Below are positions 43,411 to 51,886 of a stretch of DNA of 64,000 bases, one piece after another; position 1 is the stretch's first letter, and each line of letters starts with the position of its first letter. Source of the stretch: Pedobacter sp. N36a. GTDB taxonomy: Bacteria; Bacteroidota; Bacteroidia; Sphingobacteriales; Sphingobacteriaceae. The position numbers and the translations under genes were made by a program. The notes below the pieces were generated by a model. The model had not been told where the DNA came from, made no database searches, and worked only from the letters and a program-made list of their open reading frames with translations. Location of the stretch: the NCBI RefSeq assembly GCF_014472395.1, contig NZ_JACSZW010000006.1, positions 368,817-432,816 on the forward strand. Reading direction: 5' to 3'.

Positions 43411-44193
43411 ATGAAAACTACACTAAAGTATACTATTTTATTTGCTCTTGTATTATTCAGTAAGCGCATAATCGCACAAAATACACACTTTGTACAAAAT
43501 GGTGTAATTGAGTTTGAGAAAAGATCAAATATGTATGCTTTGCTTAAGAAGCAAATTTATAACGACCATGAGACTGATATGGATGAAGCTTTTGATCAAT
43601 ATAAAAAGAAAAATTCTCAGTTTAAGATTACTAAAAGTACACTTAGCTTTACTAAAGATAAAAGTTTATATAAATGGCCAACGGTAGAAGAAACGGCAAA
43701 TGATAATTGGTTAGGCTCAGATGTGCTTGCTGATTTGAAGAATACCATTGCCACAAATTTCAATTCACAAACAAGCACGACACAAAAAAATATTTTTGAG
43801 ACTACTTTTCTGGTCAAAGATAGTGTAAGGAAAATCAACTGGAAAATTACAGACGAAACCCGCGAGATAGTCGGTTACGAATGCCGCAGGGCAAATGCTA
43901 TAATCATGGATTCAGTATACGTAGTGGCTTATTATTCTAATCAAATTCCAGTTTCTGGTGGACCTGAATCATTTACCGGATTGCCGGGGATGATTTTAGG
44001 TTTAGCCTTACCCCATGAAAACGTAACCTGGTTTGCTACGAAGATTACGGAAGTTACCGTTCTGGAGAAGGATTTACTGTCACCAACAAATGGCAAACCT
44101 GTTAATAATAGCGCCCTAAAGATCATTCTAAATTCAGCAATGAAAGATTGGGGAGAAAATAGTCATCTAATGTTTAAGGCTTTTTCGCTTTAG
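43411..44193 (+). CDS. GLPGLI-family exported protein
   Basis: The protein is 260 aa with a signal peptide ending IIAQN. The name-giving motif appears as FTGLPGMILGLALPHENVTWFATKI at about residue 190, preceded by VGYECRRANA and VYVVAYYSNQIPVSGGPESF, the usual family context. GLPGLI proteins commonly accompany a TonB-type barrel gene, as here, and are thought to be periplasmic. Their biochemical role is unknown. Confidence 0.92.
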   Translation: MKTTLKYTILFALVLFSKRIIAQNTHFVQNGVIEFEKRSNMYALLKKQIYNDHETDMDEAFDQYKKKNSQFKITKSTLSFTKDKSLYKWPTVEETANDNWLGSDVLADLKNTIATNFNSQTSTTQKNIFETTFLVKDSVRKINWKITDETREIVGYECRRANAIIMDSVYVVAYYSNQIPVSGGPESFTGLPGMILGLALPHENVTWFATKITEVTVLEKDLLSPTNGKPVNNSALKIILNSAMKDWGENSHLMFKAFSL

Positions 44194-44372
44194 ATATACT
44201 GGATGTTTAATAATTTCTTTGTTGTCACTATTTGGGAGGCGATAGTGGGATTAATACACAGGTATCCTGGGGTAGTAGCCTAGCTAAAATGAAGTCTGCT
44301 ATTTAAAGTGAAATAAATAATTGGAATTGATAGTAGGTTAAAGTCTTTTTTTTTGCGCTTATTCTGTGTTTA

Positions 44373-45110
44373 CTACCAAGGAATTTCTCCTGTCTCTGGA
44401 TTGCTTTCTTCACTAAAAAATTTGCCGGTTGGTCCATTGTGATCAACTAATGCGTACTTAATAATACGTTTGCCAGCCTGTTCAATTTCGCCTCCATTGT
44501 GCCCTGTGAAGTCAGTTTTTGTATATCCAGGGCAAACTGAATTTATCTTGAACGCCGTTTCACGTAACTCGTAAGCCAAATGAACCGTGTACATGTTCAT
44601 CGCCGCCTTTGATGAAGCATAAATTGCATATTTTGCGTAGTCGTATGCAGGCCAGTCTGGGTTGCTTTGTAGCGATAAAGACCCCACACTTGTACTTACA
44701 TTTATAATTCTTGGTTCAGCCGATTCTTTCAATAATTCGATAAAAGATTGAGTAACACGAACCACACCATATAGATTGACATCAAATACCTGGGCGTAAT
44801 TCTCTATAGATGTTTCAACAGCATTCTGTGGCACAACTCCGCTGATACCTGCATTGTTTATCAAAATGTCTAATTTTCCCTGTTCTTTTTTAATAATATT
44901 TTTCGCAGAAAGAATGGTTTCCGGTTTGGTAACGTCTATTTCAATCGCCTGTATATTTTGAAAGCCATTTTCGCTTAGTTTCTTAACAACAGCTGTTCCA
45001 TTTTCAATATCTCTGCATCCTAAATAAATGAACAGCCCTTTTTTAGAAAGTTGTTTCGCCGTCTCTAAGCCAATGCCTTTGTTGGCTCCCGTAATTAATA
45101 CTGATTTCAT
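44373..45110 (-). CDS. SDR-family oxidoreductase
   Basis: The protein is 245 aa. The Rossmann motif is TGANKGIGLETAKQL, and NNAGISGVV gives the NNAG motif. NVSTSVGSLS holds the catalytic Ser region, and YASSKAAMNMY supplies the YxxxK pair. PGYTKTDFTGHNGG follows at the usual place. It is a NAD(P)-dependent short-chain carbonyl reductase of unknown substrate. A 14-bp palindrome upstream is shared with the adjacent Crp/Fnr gene, so it is a likely target of that regulator. Confidence 0.92.
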   Translation of the reverse strand: MKSVLITGANKGIGLETAKQLSKKGLFIYLGCRDIENGTAVVKKLSENGFQNIQAIEIDVTKPETILSAKNIIKKEQGKLDILINNAGISGVVPQNAVETSIENYAQVFDVNLYGVVRVTQSFIELLKESAEPRIINVSTSVGSLSLQSNPDWPAYDYAKYAIYASSKAAMNMYTVHLAYELRETAFKINSVCPGYTKTDFTGHNGGEIEQAGKRIIKYALVDHNGPTGKFFSEESNPETGEIPW

Positions 45111-45162
45111 TTTTATTATTTTAGTTATGAATCAAAAATGCAATGTTTAAAAATGGTATCAT

Positions 45163-45176
45163 TTACCATTTGGTAA
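45163..45176. promoter_or_regulatory. Palindromic operator candidate upstream of the SDR gene
   Basis: TTACCA-TT-TGGTAA is a perfect 6+6 dyad. It overlaps a second dyad TGGTA-N5-TACCA (45154-45168). A one-mismatch copy lies upstream of the Crp/Fnr gene at 45785-45798. Confidence 0.6.
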
Positions 45177-45183
45177 AAAAGTA

Positions 45184-45750
45184 CTAGCGGATGTTTTTTC
45201 TTATCCTACTTAAGGATTGTTGTGTAATCCCTAAGTATGAGGCAATATAATTCAGTGGAATACGATTGGCGAGTAATGGATAATTTTCCAAAAACTCTAG
45301 GTAACGAGTAGTGGCATCTTGCGAGATCACTGGACTTTTTCTCGATTTTTGGTACATGCACTGCTGAACCATCTTATTTTTAATATTGTCCCAACCAACA
45401 ATAGTACGTGAAAGCTCTTCCCAGTCAGGTTTCGAGAAAACGACAAGTTCACAATCGGTGCAGGCTTGTAGGTATTCTGATGAGGCTGTGTTTGATTCAA
45501 AATTGATGTAATCGACTACAAGGCTATTTTTACCAATGAAACAGCGGGTGATTTCCTCGCCTTTATTATTGTAATAACAACCCCGAATAATGCCTTCTAA
45601 AATAAATCCTACACGCTTTGGAACCATCTCCGCTTCGGAAAAATACTCTTCCTTTTTTAGTGCTAACTTGGTCATTTTCTTTTCCACAAGATCCGTCTGT
45701 TGTTTGTTAAGGCTACCAAAGTGTAGGACATATTCTATTAACTCATTCAT
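45184..45750 (-). CDS. Crp/Fnr-family transcriptional regulator
   Basis: The protein is 188 aa. The cyclic-nucleotide-binding-like beta-roll (VPKRVGFILEGIIRGCYYNNKGEEITRCF; LQACTDCELVVFSKPDWEEL) is followed by a helix-turn-helix (RIPLNYIASYLGITQQSLSRIRKNI). This is the short Bacteroidota type without the canonical cAMP phosphate-binding RE/TR residues, so its effector is uncertain. It lies 73 bp upstream of the SDR gene in the same direction. Matching dyads precede both genes. Confidence 0.9.
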   Translation of the reverse strand: MNELIEYVLHFGSLNKQQTDLVEKKMTKLALKKEEYFSEAEMVPKRVGFILEGIIRGCYYNNKGEEITRCFIGKNSLVVDYINFESNTASSEYLQACTDCELVVFSKPDWEELSRTIVGWDNIKNKMVQQCMYQKSRKSPVISQDATTRYLEFLENYPLLANRIPLNYIASYLGITQQSLSRIRKNIR

Positions 45751-45784
45751 AGGAGCAAGATAGACAAAGCAAAATTGAGTAAAA

Positions 45785-45798
45785 TTATCATTTGGTAA
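45785..45798. promoter_or_regulatory. Palindromic operator candidate upstream of the Crp/Fnr gene
   Basis: TTATCA-TT-TGGTAA matches the SDR-upstream site at all but one position. It lies 35 bp upstream of the regulator's start codon, which suggests autoregulation. Confidence 0.55.
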
Positions 45799-46445
45799 AT
45801 AATGTTGTCACATTCACTTATTAAAAGGCTTTAACAGATAATTAATTTGTTAGACACCTGTTGATATCAATTCCGTAAATAAATATCATAATTCTCTTAT
45901 CTTTTGATAAGAGGCCGGCTTACGAGATAATCGAATCCATTTTTTCGTTTTTGATGATGAGTTTCGATAATATGAATACTTTTAAATTATACACTTTTTA
46001 GGTCTTTTTTCATAAGTCTATGAAAAATTGATCGTAGCAGGTTCTATACGTTTTTTGCTAAATCGGTGATTAAACCTAAATCAGATAAGAAATGGTTCGA
46101 GAAATGCCCAGTTGGCGCCTGATTGTTTGGCCATATTTATTTCACAAAAATTACTAACTGAAAAATTAAAATCGGATAAAAAAAACTGCTTTATTTCAAT
46201 ATTGTTTAAGGTTTCTAATTCTGTACTCACCGAATTACTCACCATTTTTATATATGTTTTAGCTGCAAATCCTTTTTGCTGAAATAAGAAAAATGCTGGT
46301 ATCTATGCGCATAAATTCGCTTTATTTTTGTAACCAATTTTAAAAGGAAAGTATTGCCTTTAATGTTAAAGAGTGTTAACTTTTTCGTAATCAACTCATT
46401 GATTGTTAGTTTTGAAGAACTCGAAACTCTTATCTGAAATTCATT
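45799..46445. other. 650-bp gene-free region
   Basis: It is A/T-rich with no credible reading frame. CTCTTATCTTTTGATAAGAG (45893-45912) is a perfect 9-bp inverted repeat and a possible terminator-like hairpin. The CTCACC motif lies at 46225-46243. TATTTTTG at 46323-46330 fits the -7 element for the next gene, without a clear -33. Confidence 0.6.
46225..46243. repeat. ACTCACCGAAT-type motif, copy 1
   Basis: ACTCACCGAATTACTCACC matches 50445-50463 at 17 of 19 positions. Unlike the copies at 50.4 and 62.6 kb, it has no opposing ATTCGGTGAGT at the 19-bp distance. Confidence 0.6.
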
Positions 46446-47225
46446 ATGAGATTGATAATATTAATATTTCTCGTTTACTTATCAAATCAGCTTTTTGCAC
46501 AACAGGTAACCGGATTAGTGGTTGACGAAACTACAAAAATACCCATAATGAACGCAAGAGTAACGACATCTTCTTACGGCACTTTTACTACTGCAACAGG
46601 GAGATTTAGTTTGAATAATGTTCATTTTGGGGATACCATAACAGTTAGCCATATGGGTTACGAATCCTATCACTTCAGGCATAGCAATAGTTCTAAATCT
46701 GACACCATGTTGATCTTATTAAAAGTCAGTCCAATTGCTTTACAAGAAATAGCGATAAAAGGAATCCGTAATTACACTCAGGATTCTTTAAACCGGAGAA
46801 AGGAATTTGCTTCCGTCTTTGCTTACAAAGCTCCTAAGTTTAAAGATATTTTCATTACTAAGTCAGCTAATACATCTGCCCACTATTCTCCTTTTCAAAA
46901 TTCTACCTCTACTTTAGTTAGCGTCAATCTTCTATCAGTAATTGGTTTACTTACTAAAAATAAAACACCTGTTTCTAAATTGCAGAAAAAGTTGTTAAAG
47001 GAGGAAGAATATAATTATGTGGATCATGTATTTTCAAGGGAAAAAGTGAGATCCTTAACTTCTTTAAAAGGTGATTCACTCCAAAACTTTATGACTGAAT
47101 ATCGTCCATCTATTGAGGAAGCAAAACAAATGACAGACTACCGACTACTATTATATATTAAAAAAAGCTATGATGAATTTACCAAAACCTACAAGCCTGA
47201 AAATTTCCCTTCCCTTAACAAATAA
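46446..47225 (+). CDS. CarboxypepD-reg-like domain protein
   Basis: The protein is 259 aa with a signal peptide (LIILIFLVYLSNQLFA). Residues about 20-100 form a carboxypeptidase-regulatory-like beta-sandwich (QVTGLVVDETTKIPIMNARVTTSSYGTFTTATGRFSL; GDTITVSHMGYESYHF). The remaining helical and basic tail has no family signature. Proteins of this layout occur widely in Bacteroidota envelopes. The 3' end overlaps the esterase gene by 56 bp in another frame, so the two are probably translationally linked. Confidence 0.8.
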   Translation: MRLIILIFLVYLSNQLFAQQVTGLVVDETTKIPIMNARVTTSSYGTFTTATGRFSLNNVHFGDTITVSHMGYESYHFRHSNSSKSDTMLILLKVSPIALQEIAIKGIRNYTQDSLNRRKEFASVFAYKAPKFKDIFITKSANTSAHYSPFQNSTSTLVSVNLLSVIGLLTKNKTPVSKLQKKLLKEEEYNYVDHVFSREKVRSLTSLKGDSLQNFMTEYRPSIEEAKQMTDYRLLLYIKKSYDEFTKTYKPENFPSLNK

Positions 47226-48075
47226 AATCTTCATCCTGCTCGGATGCATATTGACGACGACTGCATGTAATCATATAGATAAAAGTCAAAAAAATGAAAT
47301 TGATTTAAAATCAGACTATAGCATCTATTCAAAAAATGTACGGGACAGCTTTTACATTTCTGTACAATTACCCTTAGAATATCAGGAAGAACCTAAAAAG
47401 AAGTATCCGGTGGTTGTTTTAACCGATGCCAATTTTTATAGTCCGATGCTTGCCCCAATTCTGCACCAATACGAAAAAGGAGGATTGTTACCACCCTTAA
47501 TCTTGGTTTCTATCGGTTATAAATCCTTTAGTCTAATGGATTCCTTAAGAGTAAGAGATTACATGTTTCCCGCTTCCATTCCGTCAGATGAAATGGAGGC
47601 TATAGGTGGGGGCCAAAATTTTTATCATTTTATAACAGATGAGTTGTTGCCAAAAATAGATTCAAGCCATAGGGTCGAGAAAGATAAAAGGACATTATTA
47701 GGGCATTCCTTTGGTGGTTATTTTTCTCTTTTAGCACTCTTGGAACAAGTTGAAAATAAAAGAAATGATTTCACAGGATTTGTTTCTGCTAGCCCATCTT
47801 TATGGTATAATGACAAATACCTTTTTAAGTTAATCCAAATACTGAAAGCATCAGCTATAAAAGACACCCTCAATGTTTTTTTAAGCGTAGGAGCAAAGGA
47901 AGAACCTAAATGGTCGGTTCAGCCCGTTAAGGATTTATCAAAACAATTATCTGATCCCAATATAAAGAAAGTAATCACCGATGTTGAAATCTATTCACAT
48001 TTGGACCATATGGATGTTGGATTAATTTCTTTTATAAAAGGGTTAGAGAAAATATATAATAAACCCGACCAATGA
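47170..48075 (+). CDS. Esterase-family alpha/beta-hydrolase lipoprotein
   Basis: The protein is 301 aa. A lipoprotein signal (NKIFILLGCILTTTACNH) follows a short N-terminal extension. The esterase D/IroE-like fold is seen in YPVVVLTDANFY, the nucleophile elbow LLGHSFGGYFSL, FVSASPSLWYND, and a late His in YSHLDHMDVG. It is probably an envelope esterase, perhaps acting on siderophore or acyl esters as relatives do. The only ATGs in frame give the 56-bp overlap with the upstream gene. Confidence 0.85.
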   Translation: MMNLPKPTSLKISLPLTNKIFILLGCILTTTACNHIDKSQKNEIDLKSDYSIYSKNVRDSFYISVQLPLEYQEEPKKKYPVVVLTDANFYSPMLAPILHQYEKGGLLPPLILVSIGYKSFSLMDSLRVRDYMFPASIPSDEMEAIGGGQNFYHFITDELLPKIDSSHRVEKDKRTLLGHSFGGYFSLLALLEQVENKRNDFTGFVSASPSLWYNDKYLFKLIQILKASAIKDTLNVFLSVGAKEEPKWSVQPVKDLSKQLSDPNIKKVITDVEIYSHLDHMDVGLISFIKGLEKIYNKPDQ

Positions 48076-48155
48076 TCTAATAAGACCAAGGTCTGAATAG
48101 CCTATCATTAACATGATTATTAGTGTTTTCCTAAAAAAAATTAACTTTAATCATT

Positions 48156-48316
48156 ATGGGAAGACCCAAAAAAACAATCCCCGAAAATTTCATCAAGGAT
48201 GTACGTCGCAGTACCCGAAGAATCTTCACTGCAGAATAGAAATTTTGATCGTGATGGAAGCGCTACTTGCAGAGAATTCTATCGCCGAGATCTGTCGTAA
48301 GCACAGTATTAACTGA
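48156..48316 (+). pseudogene. IS3-family orfA remnant, stop plus frameshift
   Basis: The frame begins MGRPKKTIPENFIKDVRRST and RRIFTAE. A TAG then stands where CAG (Gln) is expected, and one base is missing from a T run. The frame then continues in another phase as ILIVMEALLAENSIAEICRKHSIN before a further stop. This is the N-terminal HTH part of an IS3-group OrfA. The matching orfB is absent here. Confidence 0.82.
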
Positions 48317-48521
48317 ATACAAATTTACAGAAATTTTTATGAAGTGGTAGCAATGAAAGCGCAAGAACTAAGCGCAGGAATAATCGCAGTATTTTTTATA
48401 AATTTGTATGATCTCATAATTGGCATAGGTTGACCGAAAACACTGGCATCAACATTCCGAAATGCCCAAGTGATTAAATATTGAAGCTCTAATCTTGCAA
48501 AATAATACCGAAATTAAAAAA

Positions 48522-49469
48522 ATGGATAAAAACCGTCCTTCGCTCATAATGAGAATATCAAAAATATTTTTAAAAACAGTCATAGGAATTGTAGCCATAA
48601 TCGCTATCCTACTCATCACGACATTCCTGATTCATCAAGTCAATTCAAGCATCGAAGCTGATAAAATTGAAGATTATGGTCAAAAAATAAAAATTTTTGA
48701 CGGTACAATGAATATTACAATAGATGGCCATGATCCAGACACGATTGTGTTACTCACCGGATTTGGAACGGCAAGCCCAAGATTAGATTTTGAACCATTA
48801 ATCAGAGAATTAGACAAAAAGTATACAGTGATCACGATTGAACCTTTTGGTTATGGATTGAGTAGTGAAACAAATCGTGAACGCAGTTTGAATAATATGT
48901 CGGAAGAAATACATGAAGTTGTGAAACAATTAAATCTTAATCGTTTTATATTAATGGGGCATTCCATTGCTGGGCTTTACAGCTTAGCATACATTAACAA
49001 TTATCCAGGTAAAGCAATCGCATTTGTAGGTATTGATACCAGTGTGCCAACACAACCTTGGCCGGGTTATAATTCGGTACCTATGGATTTTTTAGCCAAA
49101 GTAGGTGTAATGCGTGCATTTTTAAAGTTTTTTGGAAATGAAAAACCTAAAGAAGAATCAGAAGTACACCGTTTTGAACAAGAACACATGATTACGATGA
49201 AAGTAACCGGGAACAATACTTTGCACAGAGAAGCAACTTCATTAAGTAATAGTTTTAAAGATGCTCAAAAATTATCTTTCCCGAAGGATTTACCGGTTTT
49301 ATTGTTTGCAGACGAAAACTCAGCTGTCAAAGGCTGGACAGAACTGCATCAAGCGCAAGCCAACAGCGTGGATAAGGGAAAACTAATCTTATTGCCTGGT
49401 TCTCATTATCTACATCATACACAATCTAAACGAATTGTAGCAGAACTTGAGTCTTTTTTAGGAAAATAA
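48522..49469 (+). CDS. Alpha/beta hydrolase with N-terminal membrane anchor
   Basis: I start at the ATG giving MDKNRPSLIMRISKIF, because the longer frame would need a TTG. The protein is 315 aa. One membrane span lies near 20-42 (TVIGIVAIIAILLITTFL), then an alpha/beta-hydrolase fold with GFGTASPRLDFEPLI (oxyanion region), the nucleophile elbow LMGHSIAGLYSL and a C-terminal GSHYLHHTQ with the catalytic His. It is probably an extracytoplasmic esterase, lipase or peptidase of unknown substrate. Confidence 0.85.
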   Translation: MDKNRPSLIMRISKIFLKTVIGIVAIIAILLITTFLIHQVNSSIEADKIEDYGQKIKIFDGTMNITIDGHDPDTIVLLTGFGTASPRLDFEPLIRELDKKYTVITIEPFGYGLSSETNRERSLNNMSEEIHEVVKQLNLNRFILMGHSIAGLYSLAYINNYPGKAIAFVGIDTSVPTQPWPGYNSVPMDFLAKVGVMRAFLKFFGNEKPKEESEVHRFEQEHMITMKVTGNNTLHREATSLSNSFKDAQKLSFPKDLPVLLFADENSAVKGWTELHQAQANSVDKGKLILLPGSHYLHHTQSKRIVAELESFLGK

Positions 49470-49791
49470 AATAATTGATCCCGTCTTAGCACTTCCTTGT
49501 TTGAAGTGTATAATAAAAGCAATTAAATGTGTATAACATTCACTACTTGGATGATCTCGGTAAATCACACGAAGAAAAAAGTTCACAATGATCCAGAATC
49601 TAAGATCCCACTCAATTACACCTTTTGTGCTCACAAACCTCGTATCGGCACTTCTCCCATCCTAAAATTTATCTTTAAAAAAAGCTACATCAATACTTCA
49701 TGCAATTTTCGCTGTAAAGCGATTTATAGACGCTTGAGTTCAACTCAAATGCAGTTCACAACGCTTGTGGTGGTAATCTGTTTTTTAATGC
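49470..49791. other. Non-coding stretch
   Basis: About 320 bp between the hydrolase gene and the truncated integrase. One open frame of 92 codons crosses it but has no signature or plausible composition. I see no repeat or RNA here. Confidence 0.5.
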
Positions 49792-50316
49792 TTAAAAACC
49801 CTTAAAATGAGCCGAGTGGCCATCTTTAATCGAAATAGGGCGACTAATTTGATGCGTTAATTGTGGCCACTTTGCACGCGACCTAGTGACCACTTTTGGA
49901 AAAACCTCCAAACGGTCTAACGTTTCCTTTTTAAATTCCGAATCCAGCAGGGCTTCCATTTTCTGTTTTTGATCCTTAAAAATATCAATCAAGGTCAGTG
50001 ATTTTTCTTTCTTACCTAAAAACTGGTTTCTGATACTTTCGGCAGAAATGAATACATCTGCTTCAATTAACTGGCGGTGTGCCTGGTAAACTTTAGCTTG
50101 CAGATTGTCCAGATAGGCATTAAAAGATTTTACTTCTTCTTTATTGCCGTTAGACCGTCCTGTTTGAGAGTTCCAGCGGGAAGGTTCACAACTGCTGCCA
50201 GCGGTGATTTCAGAACGTTTACCTTGAACAGTAATGCGTAAATAGATAGGTGCAGAGCCTTTTACGTAGTTTTTTGGCTTCTTCATGTAGAAGAGCAAGC
50301 TGAAATTAGTTTTCAT
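49792..50316 (-). pseudogene. Tyrosine integrase N-terminal fragment
   Basis: About 174 aa, starting MKTNFSLLFYMKKPKNYVKG, the arm-type DNA-binding domain of Bacteroidota phage and ICE integrases (YLRITVQGKRSEITAGSSCEPSRWN), followed by part of the SAM-like domain. The catalytic domain with the R-H-R-Y residues is missing. The tail KWPQLTHQISRPISIKDGH looks foreign to the family, as if joined by a deletion. The fragment lies 0.25 kb from tRNA-Ser, a common integration target. Confidence 0.82.
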
Positions 50317-50414
50317 AATGTTGCACATTAGGGGTTTACAAATTCAGCTTTGCAGTTACTAGCAATCAAGATGTTCAGTATTTTAACGGGTTGTATAACA
50401 AATACACATACGAA

Positions 50415-50463
50415 ATTCGGTGAGTCATTTCAATTTCCAAAACTACTCACCGAATCGCTCACC
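50415..50463. repeat. ATTCGGTGAGT inverted repeat, attachment-site-like
   Basis: ATTCGGTGAGT (50415-50425) and ACTCACCGAAT (50445-50455) are perfectly complementary with a 19-bp spacer. A further CTCACC follows (50458-50463). The same arms with the same 19-bp spacer occur at 62556-62596. It lies just upstream of the integrase fragment. Confidence 0.75.
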
Positions 50464-50507
50464 TACAGGATGGGAAACGGTGCATATTTTGGATACCTCC
50501 AAAATGC

Positions 50508-50542
50508 AAAAAGCCTGCTATCATATGATTTGCAGGCCTTTT
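50508..50542 (-). terminator. Terminator of the tRNA-Ser gene
   Basis: The stem GCCTGC / GCAGGC with an A/T-rich loop is followed on the minus strand by a T run. It lies 20 bp beyond the tRNA 3' end. Confidence 0.75.
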
Positions 50543-50561
50543 GTTGGTTTTGATACCATGT

Positions 50562-50651
50562 TGGCGGAGAGTGGGGGATTCGAACCCGCGGACCCTTTGA
50601 CAAGTCAACAGTTTTCAAGACTGCCGCAATCGACCACTCTGCCAACTCTCC
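50562..50651 (-). tRNA. tRNA-Ser (anticodon UGA), CCA encoded
   Basis: The minus strand folds as a class II tRNA. The acceptor GGAGAGT pairs with ACTCTCC, the D-loop is in TTGGCAGAGTGGTC, and the anticodon arm is CAGTCTTGAAAACTG with TGA. A long variable arm and the T-arm GGGTTCGAATCCC follow, then discriminator G and an encoded CCA. Confidence 0.97.
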
Positions 50652-50763
50652 GGCACAAAAGTACGAACTCCAGTCGGTTCTGCAAATTATGAATCATTTT
50701 ATTTAATAAAGTCTTTATAAAGAGCTAAAAATGAGTAGTTTTATTTTTCATCACTCCTTGTTT

Positions 50764-51477
50764 TTAGTCAAAAAGTGTCGGTATAACTACCTCATTGTAC
50801 GGTTTAATGAGGTCAAGACCCTTATTCGGGCTCTTTTTTGTAGAAACTTTATTCACTTTTTTGCTCACCTGTGTCCTGTTCATCATGTGATCAGGGTAGG
50901 GTTTACACATTTCCAGCAATTGTTCTACGGATAGCTTTTTATTTAACCACCTTAGTTCTTCATTACGATGCAGGATCACCGGCATTCTTTGCTTATCATG
51001 GATTTCGCCTACAGTTTTATTCGCTTCGGTAGTCATGATGCCAAAAGTTCTGTATTTCTCACCGGTTTCGGGGTTTACCCACTGACTCCATAATCCTGCG
51101 AAGCAGAAAGTTTTTCGTTCATTGGTAAAGCGATACGGTCGTTTGTCGGTATCGGTGATTTTTTGCCACTCATAAAAGCTGTCTGCAATGATCAAACAGG
51201 TTTTACGATGTTTCATTAAAGGAGCGTAAGTTTTCTTCTCCATCACCTCCTCACTACGAATATTCCAGGTGTCAAAAGTAAGTACATTACTGCTGGCAGT
51301 ATGGGCGACAATGCCAAAGGACATTTGCTGGATGATATCAGGCTCATCGGAAGTAATCACCAAACCGCCATCGGTGACGGCAATATTGGCATCTGGTTCA
51401 TAAGCGCCCACAAGTGGATAGGGATTATTTTTTAGAATCTCTTTTTCTTCGGCTGTTAGGGTATATCTTGCGCACAT
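50764..51477 (-). CDS. SOS response-associated peptidase (SRAP/HMCES family)
   Basis: The protein is 237 aa. It begins MCARYTLTAEE, so the catalytic and DNA-crosslinking Cys2 is exposed after Met removal. RKTCLIIADSFYEWQ holds the active-site Glu region, and HDKQRMPVIL the conserved His. Family members form a thiazolidine crosslink with abasic sites in single-stranded DNA and shield them. It is a single gene with no evident operon partner. Confidence 0.95.
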   Translation of the reverse strand: MCARYTLTAEEKEILKNNPYPLVGAYEPDANIAVTDGGLVITSDEPDIIQQMSFGIVAHTASSNVLTFDTWNIRSEEVMEKKTYAPLMKHRKTCLIIADSFYEWQKITDTDKRPYRFTNERKTFCFAGLWSQWVNPETGEKYRTFGIMTTEANKTVGEIHDKQRMPVILHRNEELRWLNKKLSVEQLLEMCKPYPDHMMNRTQVSKKVNKVSTKKSPNKGLDLIKPYNEVVIPTLFD

Positions 51478-51637
51478 AATTTAGGACCACAAAGCTATCT
51501 TATTTCTACTGAATTTAGAAACCTCCCAACGGGTTTTAAAGGAGCTGAATCAGCTATGAAAGACTGAAAATAAATGCGATAAAATATCGACATCAATGAT
51601 CGTTAATTGAAATTAATTTAACAATTTTAGTTCCTTC

Positions 51638-51870
51638 TTGTTCTCAATTACTTTAATATTGCTATGTTCGATATTTTCTGGAAGCTTATATGCACAGAAG
51701 GTCCCCTCTATCTTCTTACATACAGATAGAGGGGCTTATTTTCCGGGCGATACCGTGTGGTTTAAAGGTTATGTTTTAAATGAAGGCTTTCTGGATAAAT
51801 CCTTAAGGAACTTGTATATCGATTGGGGAAAAACATACGGTGCAATTCTGGAGCATAACGTATACCTGCT
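51638..51870 (+). pseudogene. 5' fragment of an MG2-like surface-protein gene
   Basis: The frame encodes a signal peptide (LILLCSIFSGSLYAQ) and the opening of a Bacteroidota MG2/carboxypeptidase-type protein: VPSIFLHTDRGAYFPGDTVWFKGYVLNEG, then LRNLYIDWGKTYGAILEHNVYLL. Homologues are normally several hundred residues long. Here the family match stops near base 51870 and a stop follows at 51958. There is no ATG, only a TTG start. It is a gene remnant cut by a rearrangement. Confidence 0.7.
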
Positions 51871-51886
51871 CTGTCTTTATTTGCTT

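Noticed and set aside
44373..45750. Crp/Fnr-SDR pair considered as part of an antiphage or toxin system.
   Set aside because: Both proteins have ordinary metabolic or regulatory motifs and no effector or nuclease gene is adjacent.
49527..49805. Plus-strand frame of 92 codons between the hydrolase and integrase genes.
   Set aside because: Its composition is unlike the neighbouring genes, there is no motif, and it overlaps the end of the better-supported integrase fragment.
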